Shown: piece after piece, positions 9,756 to 21,034 of the stretch
Layout of the letters: each line of letters begins with the position of its first letter
Position numbering within the stretch: the first letter of the stretch is position 1
DNA from: Halichoerus grypus
Taxonomy: Eukaryota > Chordata > Mammalia > Carnivora > Phocidae
Assembly (NCBI RefSeq): GCF_964656455.1
Contig: NC_135721.1
Span: 82,750,754-82,814,753, forward strand
Direction: 5' to 3'
DNA length: 64,000 bases
Made by a program: the position numbers and the translations under genes
The notes under the pieces: generated by a model
What the model was told of the DNA's origin: nothing
The model's input: the letters and a program-made list of their open reading frames with translations, nothing else
The model's database searches: none

Positions 9756-10629
9756 ATCGGGCAAATACATTTCTTGTTTACAACTCTTCTGAGCAGTCTG
9801 GCCAAGGAGGAAACCATAATCCCCAAGAGAAGCTTGACGTCCATAGATTCACATGCTGCGTGTCCACCCTTTTCCCTGGGCAGAGATTAGAAGACTGGCT
9901 GCAGCAGTTCATTTACAACGGCTGCTAAAAATCTCGTAACACTTGGCTAAGTGTCTTAGGATCTCTGGATGGTAAACACAGACAATATCGATTGCCATCA
10001 TAGTCGGGGACCTCAGTGCCTTAATCTCTAGTGAAACTCTTCAGTGAGACTCAGCTCACTCTCAAACCTCCAACAACATTTACCAACAGTGCAGTACAGA
10101 AGGCTGCGTGTGGGAAGACCTGAGGCATAGGGGGTGGGGGGGGGGGCATGAATCTCTAAGGATCAGCCGGTGGGGCGTCTGTCCTGTATCCCCTCTGCAA
10201 AATAGAAACAAACCTCAAGCCATCCCAAGGAGTAGAGATAAACAGCTTTGAGCAAAATCAAATGGATGCAGGTTAAGATCCAATTAGTACCCAGAGCAAT
10301 TTACAAGTAATAAAATTGGCACTTACGAATTTTAAGTGGAAATTTTAAGTTTATGGAAATTCTAAAATTATGGCAGGAGTAGAGAAGCTGGGGCAGGGGA
10401 GAGAGAGGAGCAGGCTGTTCAGTGCTCCCACTGACTTTCAACATTGGCACGTCCAATAAGCGTAGTTAGGTCTCCTTCGATCTGTTTCAACTCCTCAATA
10501 AAGAGTGATGGAAATGGAAGTGTAGTTATTGCTTTTTTTTTTTCATATAGCTCATCGCAGACGCTAATCATAAAGGGCACAGAGTGGACACACTCCACGG
10601 TTACTGCAGAAGTCTCAGAGAGTGATGGG
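9756..10629. other. Unassigned sequence with a G-run
   Basis: A run of G with one T interruption lies at about 10131-10146. A T-run lies at about 10532-10543. No repeat family or gene recognised. Confidence 0.4.
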
Positions 10630-10800
10630 GAATGCGGGGAGTCAGAGCTTGACTGCTGCCCTGGTCATCAACTGGTAGTGACCTTGAGAAAGTCGCTTCT
10701 TTCTGCTGTAGCTGGATTCTCTGTTAATTGAAGATGACAGTTCTAATCTATGTTCCAGGAACGCTGAGAGGGAGAAAAGGCTCAAAATATCCTGCATGTC
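10630..10800 (+). mobile_element. MIR SINE fragment
   Basis: GAGTCAGAGCTTGACTGC then AACTGGTAGTGACCTTGAGAAAGTC and a TTCTGC...GATGACAGTTCTAATC tail match the MIR core (GTGACCTTGGGCAAGTC). Strongly diverged, as expected for MIR. Confidence 0.55.
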
Positions 10801-11424
10801 ACTGTTTATGACATCCCAGGCAATGAGGTCCATGGGCTACACCAGGCGTGGACGACCTTTCTGGAGAAAAAAAAAAAGTAGGAAGAGAACTTTTAACACA
10901 TGGAAGTTTAACATACCACTTAGGGAACTTTGAGACAAGATGGCATTACCTTAGCCTCACACTCAGCCATTTGATTTGGTTTTTAAGTACATTAAAAACA
11001 CACACAAATGAGCTGATCAGGTCTTAGCAGGAAACAGATGTCACACTCAAATTGTGTCATTGAAGAAGTTTAATAAAACGATTATTTGTAAAGATGTAGC
11101 ATGATGTTGAGGATCACAAGGGATAGAACAGCATCTGGGGGCACCTCTGGGACTGAAGGAGCAAGAAAAGAGGGTGGCTCATAGCAGGGGCCACCAGAGA
11201 GAAATTGTGGCATGGTCCAGGGTCACAGACCAGCCAGAGGTGACACTGGTCAGAATAAATGCCCCAGCTTCCTCTGTCTCCCATCCCATCTCCTACGGCT
11301 GATGCCCAATGGCCAAAATCAATAGGGGGGAGAGGGTCAAGACACCCAATGACCCATCCATGCAGGCCAGCCTCGTGGGCAAGGAAGGAGGGCTCCATAG
11401 TCAGTGCCAACAGTGACATCCCCT
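10801..11424. other. Mostly unassigned; possible ancient repeat at 11025-11390
   Basis: AGGAAACAGATGTCAC...GAAGTTTAATAAAACGATTATTTGTAAAG resembles a widespread ancient repeat whose name I cannot place. A minus-strand frame of 123 codons (11485-11114) crosses it and shows no domain. Confidence 0.3.
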
Positions 11425-11545
11425 GTGTGGTTAAACACTCAAGTTCCGCAGTCGGACTGCATACAACTAATCTGGGCTCCTCCACTTATACGAGTTATGT
11501 GAGTTACACAAAACCTTCTGTAAACTGCTGATCATAATATGATGG
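11425..11545 (+). mobile_element. MIR SINE fragment
   Basis: GTGTGGTTAAACACTCAAG, TCGGACTGCATAC, AATCTGGGCTCCTCCACTTA and TATGTGAGTTACACAAAACC follow the 5' and core part of MIR in order. Confidence 0.65.
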
Positions 11546-12384
11546 AGTGAGCCAAAAAAAATTGAACATTTCCAAAAATTGTTCCTCAGCAACTAGGAGG
11601 GAGGAAGGAGTTGAAGTTGCTAGCCTGGGATCCATTCACTCACTTTGTTGAGAGTCGAAGCTTCTCGTCTGCTAAACAAACTAAAGGTTTCTGCTCAGAG
11701 GAAGGGACTTTATTTAGTGGATGCCATTAGCAGGGTGTCCTGACTAATGAATAACTTTCAGTAAATAAGCCCAGAATCTCTGAAGCCAGGCTTCCTGAAG
11801 AGAATGTCACATAAGCTCAATCTCTAGGCCATAACACGGGATGTTTTTGCATTGAAACCCTCCCTGCTGTGTGGATCCCCCAGAACTTCACGTGGAGCCC
11901 ATCTATGATTCTTCGCCAGACAGTGTGGGTCTGACAAGGGAAGAGAACCCCTGGGAGCTACGTGGGATGTTCTAGATTTCTCTCTGCTTCATCTGAGGCG
12001 CTGGATTGTCTGTAGCCCAGACATTATTGGTAAAGCTTGGTACAAGGTAAGATCTCTCATTCAGGTGAGGCTGATCAGAGCCAGGGACGAGAGGGAAGGA
12101 GGTGAAGTGAGGTGCTAGGGAGGGCTGAGGGAGGCACTCACCCATAGCATCGTGCATATGTAGGTGGGCACCTGGAGTGAGAACCTCCTTCAGTTTTACC
12201 TCCCGGCACCTGTCCGGCGCCTACCTCGTGCCGCCCTAGCCTGTCCTCAAGGTTAGTCTGTTAGTCCTGTAATTGTGCAAATGCTCAGTAGACGCCCCTT
12301 GTGTGGCAAGACTCACATCAAGCCCATTGTCTTGTTCCCTGGTGGTTAATGTGTGCTCAGAAGAGGGGCAAGGCCAGCTCTACC
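11546..12384. other. Unassigned sequence
   Basis: No repeat family, exon or RNA gene recognised. The 12150-12250 part is GC- and CpG-richer (CTCCCGGCACCTGTCCGGCGCC) but far too short for a CpG island. Confidence 0.4.
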
Positions 12385-12470
12385 CGCAAATTCCCAGGCC
12401 CCACCTCAGACCCGCCGACAGATTCGTTATCTGCATTTTAACAGTGTCACAAGGTGAGTTGGATGGATTT
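12385..12470 (-). mobile_element. MER5A-like fragment
   Basis: CCAGGCCCCACCTCAGACC, CAGATTCGTTATCTGCATTTTAACA and AGGTGAGTTGG match a short section of the MER5A consensus. Confidence 0.4.
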
Positions 12471-12684
12471 TAAAGCCCAAGATTGTCTGCTTTGATTCCC
12501 TGTGAACTTGTGTGACACAGCACGGGTCATGGTTGAAGTGGCAGCCACGTTTTGGTTCCTTGTCTGAAGGCTGGGCGGGAGGTGATACACAGTGCAAGGT
12601 ATATATCCAGTGGCTTTTGACAGTTTTCATATACGAGCTGGTTTCCAAGAAATATGTTTTTCAAAGCGCTCAGTCCTTTTTGTA

Positions 12685-12800
12685 TTTCTGTGTACCTAAC
12701 CCAGAGGGCCGTTTTGGGTATCTGAGGGAGGACAGGCAGGACTCCTGGAATGGTACCTGTGCTTGGAAAGCCATCAGTAAGTGTTAGCTCTTACTATCCT
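12685..12800 (+). mobile_element. MIR 3' fragment
   Basis: GAATGGTACCTGTGCTTGGAAAGCCATCAGTAAGTGTTAGCTCTTACTATC follows the 3' half of MIR (TGCCTGGCACATAGTAAGTGCTCAATAAATGTTAGC). Confidence 0.5.
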
Positions 12801-14564
12801 ATGTGAGTTCTACACAGGAAGAAAGAAAGAAAAGAAAAAAAAAAAACCCGAGTTACATATTCCATTGATTTGCAGGAATAAATTGAGAAAATTTAACTAT
12901 TAAGTGTTCTTGACCTTCGACTCCAAAATCAAAAGCTGCTCATCCTATTTCCAAATTGATCTGCAGATCACTTGAAGAACCATGAGGCTAAGGAACCAAA
13001 CACAGTTAAGGAAGATGCACCATGAATGGGGATGCCTCATTATTTGTTTACACTGGATTTGAGGATTATTGATCTACAAAGGGGATCTGGTGTGTGTCAG
13101 GGCTCACTGGCTGATCAGTCTGTACCAGAACGAAAATTCACAAGGGGGAGATTTCATGCCAGGTCTTGATTTATAAAAGTTCTTCTAGGCAGTGGAGGAG
13201 AGAATATCCTGGCTCTCTCTAGAGAAAAGCCATCTACGACCTACCAAAGGGATAGAATTCTTCAAGTTTGGCCATAACCAAGCAAAATAGAGCAGCAAAT
13301 TCTATTTTAAAATTAAAGTCTACATGTATCTATTCTATTGCGAATTTCTTGCATCTGGTCTTTTACGACTGTGGAATTAACAGAAGGTTAAAACTGTCAT
13401 GTCTAATTCATTTATAATTATGTTCAACAAGTTGAGTCAGGATAGAGCGAATGGTGGTGAGCATAATGTTTTACAATTCTTCACTATCAAACTTTTAACC
13501 CAAATCCCTGGATATATAATTAACAGCTCAGACAATTTCTGCTGCTGGTGTTTTAGAAGGTTTTCCTCAAAGAGCTCTGAGGATCAGTCAGGGTTACGTG
13601 TGTGTTTACCGCCTTGTGATTATAAGACCCACTGGGTCCTCAAACGATGGCAACAGCTTCATAAAGTCAATGTCAAAGCTGAAAAATACTCTTTAAACTG
13701 TGAATTGCTGAGAGAATGAGCAATGCTTCAAATACCAGTTGGTGAACTTTAACCTTGATATTAATTGCATGCGAAACAAAAACCCTTGATTTTCAGGAAA
13801 CTGGCTTGAAAAATCACATAGTAGATTCCCATCAGTTCCTTTCCCTGCTGGGAGGGATCACAGTGCTGCCCCTGACCAATGACTCCCAACTCCGCACAAA
13901 AAAGGGGTGACTCGCATAACAAAGGGGCGCTTTAGACAGGAAGGTCTTTATAAGGAACGTGGCTCTGATAGCAAGTGAGATATGTTCAGTCTTGTGTGTT
14001 AATATGATATTAAGAAAAAGATTTTCTAAGAAAGGCACAGGATAGTCTCAGAACCTAAAAACCAGAAAACTGGAGTGACATTGAGGGAAGGTGTGAGACC
14101 AAGCCAGTTCCTGGGAAAATTTCACTAGTTTACAACAAACTTAAAAAAAAAAAAATAAAAAGGTTGTGAAATATTCTCGCTGGTGTTCAGGTTTGGAGTT
14201 CAGTTTTGAACAAATTAATTTGAATTCCTGTGGGACTTCAGGTCAAGCTGTCTCATAGGTAGTTATATATGCTGCTGTGGCATTCAGAGTTTTTAGAAAA
14301 TTGAGCAGGGTATGCCAGTGGGAGGTGGCAAAACGAGAAAATAAAATAAGATAAAATAAATAAAATAAAATATAAAATGGTGGAAGCACTGAGGGCTAGG
14401 ATGGAATGAAGAAATCATTTCAAGCTTCAATCCTCTGCCTAAGACTGTGGGCACCTCCCTAGCACACAGGAATCCTAACATAAGCTCTACCCGCCCCAAC
14501 CAAAGGGACATGTGATGCTACCCCTTGCTTAGAAAGGGGAAGCTGCCTCTCTTGGTTCCTTCTT
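12801..14564. other. Unassigned sequence
   Basis: A-runs at about 12836-12846 and 14141-14154 and a TAAAA-type simple repeat (14338-14378). No interspersed repeat recognised with confidence. The 13370-13560 part (TAATTCATTTATAATTATG, TATATAATTAACAGCTC) is rich in TAAT-type motifs and could be constrained non-coding DNA, but that is only an impression. Confidence 0.4.
14338..14378 (+). repeat. TAAAA-rich simple repeat
   Basis: Imperfect iteration of ATAAAATA-like units; not attached to an identifiable element. Confidence 0.8.
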
Positions 14565-14765
14565 ATCTACCATATGCTCATTTGACTCTCATGTCAGTGC
14601 CAAGGGTCCGCTGCTACCTCCTCAGTTTGCAGCGAAGGAAGCAAGCTCAGAGCCGTTCAATGCCCTCAACAAGGTTGTGCGGCTGACCAGTGGCAAGTCT
14701 GAGGAGTGACTGCGTTTCTTTGATGCCAGAGCCCACACTTCTCCCATGATGCCATCTTGGTTGGG
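14565..14765 (-). mobile_element. MIR SINE fragment (minus)
   Basis: CTCAGTTTGCAGCGAAGGAAGCAAGCTCAGAG, AACAAGGTTGTGCGGCTGACCAGTGGCAAGTCTG and a GATGCCAGAGCCCACACT stretch match MIR read in reverse (GAGGAAACTGAGGCTCAGAG...CACACAGCTAGTAAGTGGCAGAG). Confidence 0.6.
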
Positions 14766-16142
14766 AGTGGGGCCCAGGGGATGAACTGTGGAGTTCAGGA
14801 ACCATAGCAAATGAAATAAGTCACCTGAGGTCAAAGAAGGGATTCCATTATTACACAAATCATAACCAGTTTACTGGAAACTTCTCCCTTTGCAAAGAGA
14901 TAGATGTGACCACTGCCATATCATTATTTTTCCTACTTGTAAGTTAGATGGAAGTCAAGAATTCCATCTAAGACAATTCATCGAGGCCATATGACACATT
15001 CTTGGACTTTTCCAGAAGAACATGTCAATGAGGTGGCCATTTGACCATCCATACTCCTCACCCATTATTTAATAAAGATGCATGCATGCATGCAGAGGCA
15101 TTGACCTCCCTCCCTACAGCTCACTCCTGCACCCACAGACACGTGCTTTCACTGTGGTAAATGCCACCATGTCAACTTCAAGTACAAACAAGAGTAAAAG
15201 CACACCAGGAAGTTCAGGTTTGCATAACACACCAAAGCATTCCGACTGAGCCCTTGACAAGGATACTCTAAGAGGAGTATGGACGTCAAAATGCTTCACT
15301 TCTTATCCAACTAAGGGCTCAATTTAGAACTGAGTTGCAGAGTTGCTAATTCTTGTACCAGTGATTTCTCCACATCCTAAGGTTTTACTTCCAAAGAAGC
15401 GAGCACTCTGAGTTCTTCATAAATAAAATCTTTCTTCTCCTGCATGACATTGAGATTTTATGCCACCAGGAAGCCGACCTTGGGTCTGATATGACTGGTG
15501 CCAGAGCTAAGGCCTTCCAAGATTTAGTGCAAAATAAGATTTTATTTTCTTCAATTAAAATGGCAGTCCTCCAGCCTCTTTTCTCATCAGTGAGCAGTGA
15601 GTGTTACGCAAAGCATTTACTTATTTCCTGGTTCAGCTAAAAGATATACATGCCATATTGACACTGAAGATTTAGTAAAAATGCGTCTTTTGAGGGGGGT
15701 TACTCTTTTGAATTTCACCAATAAAAGTAGACACAATTTTGAGAATATGATTTTTTATTTCCAAAAGGGAATATTTATTACTTTGCACAGATAATAAGAA
15801 AGGAATCATTCCAAAATAAAAGGACATTTTATTTCTAGTTTTAAAATTCTTTCAGTTATTTAAAAAGTTTCCCATTATTTGTCTCATCTTCCTTCCCTCT
15901 CATCTTTTTTGGTGGGGACTCTAGTTTTCCCTCACTGACAGACTTGGTCTTTGAATTGTATTAAGTATACTGTAAGGACAGATCTTAGCCCCATGATATC
16001 AATTTAATTATTATTTTCCTTTCCGTAAGGGCCAATTCATTTATTCTCACTTTTTTTCACTAACAAACATGGAAAAAAAGCAGGGAATAAATTCACTTGT
16101 CCTCAATTTTTTTCCTAGTTTCTTAGATTCTTTGCCTTACAT
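14766..16142. other. Unassigned sequence
   Basis: Contains a short perfect (ATGC)4 tract at 15079-15094. AT-rich from 15500 onward. No gene or interspersed repeat recognised. Confidence 0.4.
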
Positions 16143-16281
16143 GAAAAGGGAGAAGCAGAGAGAGAGGGACAAGCAGACTCCCCGCTGAGCAGGGAGCACA
16201 ATGCAGGGCTCGATCCAAGGACCCCAGGATCATGACCCGAGCTGAAGGCAGATGCTTAACCGACTGAGCCACCCAGGCGCC
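16143..16281 (-). mobile_element. SINEC (minus), tail-less copy
   Basis: The head reads in reverse at the right end (GACTGAGCCACCCAGGCGCC). The body carries GGACCCCAGGATCATGACC, the younger subtype. CTTTGCCTTAC on the left and CTTTACCTTAA on the right look like a TSD with mismatches. The left end lacks the T-rich remnant of an A-tail, so the copy was 3'-shortened or has lost its tail. Confidence 0.85.
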
Positions 16282-17087
16282 TCTACTTTACCTTAAAAAC
16301 CCAGATGTGTCTGTCCCATAATGCCTTCACCACAGTCCTATGATGGTTGTTGCAGGTGGAGGCAACCTATACACAGTTGTTGCTCCTCCAGCAGCCCCCC
16401 TGTGGTGCCCTCAGGTCTTCTCCCTTCAAGGAGCGTGTGCTTCCTGCATCCAATCCGCTTCAGAGTCTTTGGTGACAACCCCTGCAAACCGCAGTTGGAC
16501 ACGCCCACCGGAACTCTGCCTACCCACTCCCCATGCAGGGCTTAGGTCCAAAGTTCCTGGTTTTATATTTGATATCCACACGTGTGATCCTTTCCATTAG
16601 CCCAAGAAATAAAGACTTGTCAAAATGGAAAAAAGAACTGTAATCACTTCTCTTTCTCCAGAATGACACTGAAAATTCTCTCACACATTGTTGCAACCAG
16701 TCAGAGAACACGTATCTGCTCACTCAGCGCTTTGTTACAAAATCCTCCATCAGGCACTGGATTTTTATTCTAAATGGTAGCAACTACATTTTGCCGGGTG
16801 GAAAGAAACTGACTTTCTTTGCTTCCTGTTCCTCTCAAGTAAATTGTCTCTAAATTCCTATACTTCTTCTTATTTTCATTTATCTATTTTTTTTTAATTT
16901 TTTTAAACTAAGGCCTCCATGTTTTCGCTTCATTTCTGGATCCTTCATCATTTGTTCTGCCTATAGACAAAGAGGAAGGAGCCAAGCTTCTGAAGGGGAG
17001 CCTGGCCAGGATAGCCTGTAAGATCATTTCTAACTGCTGGAGTCCAAGAACCTCAGCTATGTTTGGTGAATATGGTAGGCAGTCAAG
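16282..17087. other. Unassigned sequence
   Basis: 16320-16550 is GC-richer, with short frames in two plus registers but no recognisable domain. T-runs occur near 16889-16905. No repeat family recognised. Confidence 0.4.
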
Positions 17088-17508
17088 ACTGGTGGTCCCC
17101 CAAAGATATCCACATCCTCACCCCTGGAACCTGTGATTTTGTCACTTTACGTGGCAAAGGGATTTTGCAGACATGATTAAGTTAAGGGTCATGAGGTGGG
17201 GAGATTATTCTGGATTATCTGGGTGAGCTCAATATAATCACATTTTCTCATAAGAGGGAGGCAGGAGAGTTGGAGTTGGAGGAGACGTGAGGACAGAACA
17301 GAGCCAGAGCCAAGCATGGGCTGCTTCTAGAAGTTGCAAAAGGAAGGGGAAGGATCCTCCCCCCGGAGTGTCCAAAGGATGCTACTGACACCTCCATTTC
17401 AGCCCAAGGAGACGCATTTTAGACTACTAACTCCAGAAATATAAGATTGTAGATTTGTGTTACGTTAAGCCACCAAGTTACAGCAGCCATAGGAACTGAA
17501 TGCAGCAT
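17088..17508 (+). mobile_element. MaLR (MLT1-like) LTR, plus
   Basis: Order of landmarks: GGTCCCCCAAAGATATCCACATCC, TTACGTGGCAAAGGGATTTTGCAGACATG, GGGGAGATTATTCTGGATTATCTGGG, CATAAGAGGGAGGCAGGAG, CTCCAGAAATATAAGATTG, TGTTACGTTAAGCCACCAAGTT, CAGCAGCCATAGGAACTGAATGCAG. This follows a mammalian MaLR-class LTR from start to end. No interior is attached, so a solo LTR. Confidence 0.7.
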
Positions 17509-18124
17509 CTTTCATTTCTTCACTTATCCCCCAAATTCTTTTCATGCTATTATCATTTGCTCTTTCGTGTCTGATATTTGTTAATGTTCTTTCTCCCCTG
17601 TGTTTTTTGCCTACACTTCAGTGAAAATCTCTAAGTTCTGTGCTCGGACGTCATCCCCTAAATAGCCTTGCATGGCCTCCTCTCTTAAGGGACCTTCCCT
17701 GGGTCTTTGTCCCCACACCCTCTCCTGCTAGCAATATACACTCTGGAGGCAACCGCCTGATCTTACACAGGGCTCAGCATCACCTTTGCCTCCTTATTTC
17801 AAACACAATTTGTTCTCTCTAGGTCTCCCTTTCCAGACATGTTCTGTCCTGTTGAAGTTAAATCAATCATTTTCTTTCCATGTGGATCTAACAAAAGCAT
17901 AGCCCTTACCTTACGTCCCATTTTTCATATTACTGCAACTAATGGATCTTGTCTCTCCTTTGCTTTCTTAAAATTGATCACTTTGGTATTTGTTTTCTTA
18001 GTTTTAGGGTGTGTGTGTGTGTGTTTTATTTTGTTCTTCATGTTGTCTATATTTTTCAGTTTCTTCAGAATAAACATCTATAACATTATAATCAGAAAAA
18101 AAAACAGTTCTTTAAAAGATGGAC
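17509..18124. other. Unassigned sequence with TG tract
   Basis: A short (GT)n tract at about 18010-18024. Plus frames of 60-96 codons (17640-18129) read as hydrophobic low-complexity sequence without homology. Confidence 0.4.
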
Positions 18125-18250
18125 AGTAAAGCTAGCAGTTAAGAGTGCAAACTGGAATGAGATTGCGTGGGGTCATCATCCTGACTGTGAGTGACATAGA
18201 CAAGAACAGTGCTCAGAACAGTACCTGCTCTGTAGCTGGTCCTAGATGAG
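18125..18250 (+). mobile_element. MIR SINE fragment
   Basis: AAGCTAGCAGTTAAGAGTGCAAACTGGAATGAGATTGC and GCTCAGAACAGTACCTGCTC correspond to the MIR 5' end and 3' part with an internal deletion. Confidence 0.45.
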
Positions 18251-18893
18251 AGATGGTCCTCTCTGCAGGCTGTGGTAGACAGCCACTAGATTGTCCAGCC
18301 AACTCTTCCGCATGCATAGGTGACAGTTACAGGACCTGCAGGGACTTCATATCAAAAGCTGACCAGTCCAGGTGGCAGCAAACATCTGAGCCGATTGGCA
18401 TTTTTCCCTAGGAATCATGGAAAGGGACCTGAGAAAAAAGTCAGTCAATCTGGAGTCACTGGCCTGTAATACATAAGAGTAGGAAACATTAGATTTTTTC
18501 CCTATTAGATGTGAATTCACCCCCTGCCTTAATCATGTGATCCAGGTAAGTCATATTTACCCAGTCTGCTTATAGAAGGTGGTCATAAAGTCTGGAAACA
18601 TAGATGCCATTATTTTGGTGCAATGTAATATAAATAAACCATTTATTTTCTATTATGAAAGATACATACCATAAAAGCATATATATTATGTAAGTATGTG
18701 TGAGTTCATGTTTCTACCCTTGGTAGCTGATCTGTAGAATGAACTAGAGAAAAGCAGAGACAAGGGACTCACAATAGCATTTGAGTCCCCAGATCCATGT
18801 GGTCTAGATGCTCAGCTATCCTTCTTGCCCTAGTGTTACCCTATCCTTCTTGTAAACTGATCTAGGATTTTGTAACCATAGGAATTCTAAGTA
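18251..18893. other. Unassigned sequence
   Basis: No family recognised with confidence. GTCATAAAGTCTGGAAACATAGATG (18582-18606) hints at a mariner-type end, but I could not find a matching second end. Confidence 0.35.
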
Positions 18894-18906
18894 GTGTAAA
18901 CCTTTC

Positions 18907-18907
<1 letters not shown>
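18894..18907 (+). repeat. Left TSD of SINE at 18908
   Basis: GTGTAAACCTTTCT recurs exactly at 19109-19122. Confidence 0.9.
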
Positions 18908-18938
<31 letters not shown>

Positions 18939-19106
18939 TATTTATTTATTTGAGAGAGAGAGAGCACATGAGAGGGGGGAGGGTCAGAGGGAGAAGCAGA
19001 CTCCCTGCTGAGCAGGGAGCCCGATGCGGGACTCGATCCTGGGTCTCCAGGATCATGACCTGAGCCGAAGGCAGTCGCCCAACCAACTGAGCCACCCAGG
19101 CGCCCA
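18908..19106 (-). mobile_element. SINEC (minus), young, with 14-bp TSD
   Basis: A long T-run at the left (reverse of the A-tail), AAGATTTTATTTATTTATTTGAGAG, and the reverse head GAGCCACCCAGGCGCC at the right. Perfect 14-bp TSD (18894-18907 and 19109-19122). The reverse flank reads TTTT/AGAAAGG, a good L1-endonuclease site. The tRNA-derived head carries the pol III A box (TGGCTCAGT in sense) and a B-box-like GATCGAGTCC. The minus-strand frame over this element is not a gene. Confidence 0.95.
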
Positions 19107-19189
19107 ATGTGTAAACCTTTCTAAAACCACTGCTTTTGGCATCCATCAGTGGTTCTTGCCTACAGCATTTATTATTGTGATGTTCTAAT

Positions 19190-19850
19190 GGTAATTATCG
19201 ATTTCCCTCATTCCTATGACATGTATTAACTGGAATTGTTCTTTAATGAAGAGTTGTCTTTCTTCTCTAATTATTCAGTAATTTCTGTAATGTGGACTCA
19301 AGGATATTTATTTTATTCATTGGATGATAATTCAATGATACCAGTTTTATTTTTATTTTGTTGTCAAATTTTTCCAGTTTTGCCCACTAGGAGATCAGCT
19401 CCTCTGTCCTCTTAACATATTTTCTTCTTCCTTTCTTCCTTCCTTGCTTTATTCCTTCCTTCCTCTCTTTCTCTATCTCTTTCTTTCTTTTTAACAATTA
19501 CTTACTTTCTGACACTGAGCTCTAGTCTCTTCTTCTATTGTCCCTGCCCCAGCCTTAGAATCAACCACTTCTCATGATGTAAGGTATGGTGATTAACATA
19601 ACATAAAAAAAAAAAAAAAAAAAAGAATCAACCACTTCTCCAAGGGGTCCTGGCTTATTTGATTAGAGAATGGCATTTAGAAACCAAGATCTGGACATTA
19701 GGTGTGTTTGTTGCTTTTGGGGTGTCATTGTTCTAGGCCCTTTCAGCAGTCAGAGCTAGGAAATACATGCATGCATACTAATCCAGGTTACACAGCTTTC
19801 TTTTTAATAATAATTTAAAATAAAATAATTTAATTTTGCATGTTGTTTAT
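19190..19850 (-). mobile_element. Ancient L1 (minus), interrupted by a tiny young L1
   Basis: The right part (CCTTAGAATCAACCACTTCTC, CAAGGGGTCCTGGCTTATTTG, AACCAAGATCTGGACATTAGGTG, GGGGTGTCATTGTTCTAGGCCC, CAGAGCTAGGAAATACATG) matches a block common in ancient mammalian L1s read in reverse. Part of the same block is present near 52980 in this window. A CTTT/CTTC-rich tract (19422-19493) lies inside. A short L1 insertion sits at 19574-19623. Confidence 0.6.
19574..19623 (+). mobile_element. Ultra-short L1 3' end insertion with 17-bp TSD
   Basis: Only about 31 bp of L1 3' terminus (ATGATGTAAGGTATGGTG then ATTAACATAACAT), matching the end of the L1 at 2555-2585, followed by a roughly 20-base A-run. 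The flanks 19557-19573 and 19624-19640 are identical over 17 bp (AGAATCAACCACTTCTC). The left flank gives CCTT/AGAATC, a fair L1-endonuclease site. This is a normal L1 integration truncated almost to the tail. Confidence 0.92.
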
Positions 19851-20608
19851 TTTTTAATCTCTTAGCACATAGATTAAAAACTGTATAAGTTCAGACTGAT
19901 GCATCCTGATATCATAGGGTTTATTCTAGCCTTTAATTTGCTTGTTTGTGTTGATCCTTTATTAACAAGCAACAGGAGGCCAATGGAGACTTAGGACCCA
20001 GAACCTCAGTGAATTCCAAGGAGGTCAGCTTACAGAACATGGTGATATCAAGTGTGGTGCTGGGGAATCAGACATAGCCTGGGTAAAACCACATAAGACC
20101 AATTTTGACCCAGAAAACCCGTGTGACTTCTTCGAAAGCCTAGAAAAGCAAGGATTGTTCTTTCTTATATCAGGGGAAGGTAAATCAAGACACTCATACT
20201 CAAACAGTGAAAATTGAATGGAATCATTCAACATCACAATTCATTGCATGAGTGCAAAACCATTTATTGTCTTGTTCTGAATTTGCTGGAATATAGCAAA
20301 GCATAGGAAAAGTACCTATGGAAATAAAAAATGTCATTTAAAATTTCTTTTGCTATGGGTTTCGTTCTTTTACCTTGAAGACTTATCAAAGCTATCCACT
20401 TGAGGGTGGTGGTGGGAAAATGTTGTGAAGTAAGGATGACAAATTAGTAGTTAGGAGAATTGCAGGGTCTGAATTTCAGGCTTGGTGTTTCTTTGGCTCA
20501 CAGTGAGAAACTGAAGTGTGTTTTCTCATCTTTGCTAATGTGAGGGCTCCGATGAATGACGAATGTCACTTTCTTCTCAGAGGGCCTTTGTCGGCCCAGG
20601 TATGTCCA
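19851..20608. other. Unassigned sequence
   Basis: No repeat family, exon or RNA gene recognised. Confidence 0.4.
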
Positions 20609-20639
20609 GACTCTAACCCTGTAGACCAGGGTTAGAGTC
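20609..20639. other. Perfect 13-bp inverted repeat (hairpin 1)
   Basis: GACTCTAACCCTG (20609-20621), five-base loop TAGAC, then CAGGGTTAGAGTC (20627-20639). There are no mismatches. It is not part of a repeat I recognise. Confidence 0.9.
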
Positions 20640-20859
20640 CCTACAGCCTGGTCTTCTAAAAATAGAACACTCAATACACACAAAAAGTAAGGAAAAGAAA
20701 TTACGGCTGCCCATTCTGGCCCAGACCTTAGATCACTTATGTGGCTTTTTGCTTTAACATTTTAGGAACAGTCAGGTGTTAAATTTTAACAGGCAGTTTC
20801 TAAGGAATTGCTTTCCTGGCAGCAGAGGAACCGGCACAAAGGGAAGCTCCCAGAACTGC

Positions 20860-20891
20860 CTATCCCATTGACTTTAGGGCCAATGGGATAG
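20860..20891. other. Perfect 11-bp inverted repeat (hairpin 2)
   Basis: CTATCCCATTG (20860-20870), ten-base spacer, CAATGGGATAG (20881-20891). About 220 bp downstream of hairpin 1. Confidence 0.9.
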
Positions 20892-21034
20892 ACTGCCCCC
20901 TCTTTATCTCACTAGGTGTTGGCTGTCTCCAAAAATAATTGTTCTTGTGACATTTTTGCCAACCACAGGGTTAGAAAAAGCCCTTCCACTGTGTTTATCC
21001 TTCATTCAGGCTTCTATAGTTTTTATAATTTGGG
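20892..21034. other. Unassigned sequence
   Basis: Between hairpin 2 and the old L1. Nothing recognised. Confidence 0.4.

Noticed and set aside
18582..18700. Mariner-type element
   Set aside because: One end-like motif only; no second inverted end or TA pair could be matched.
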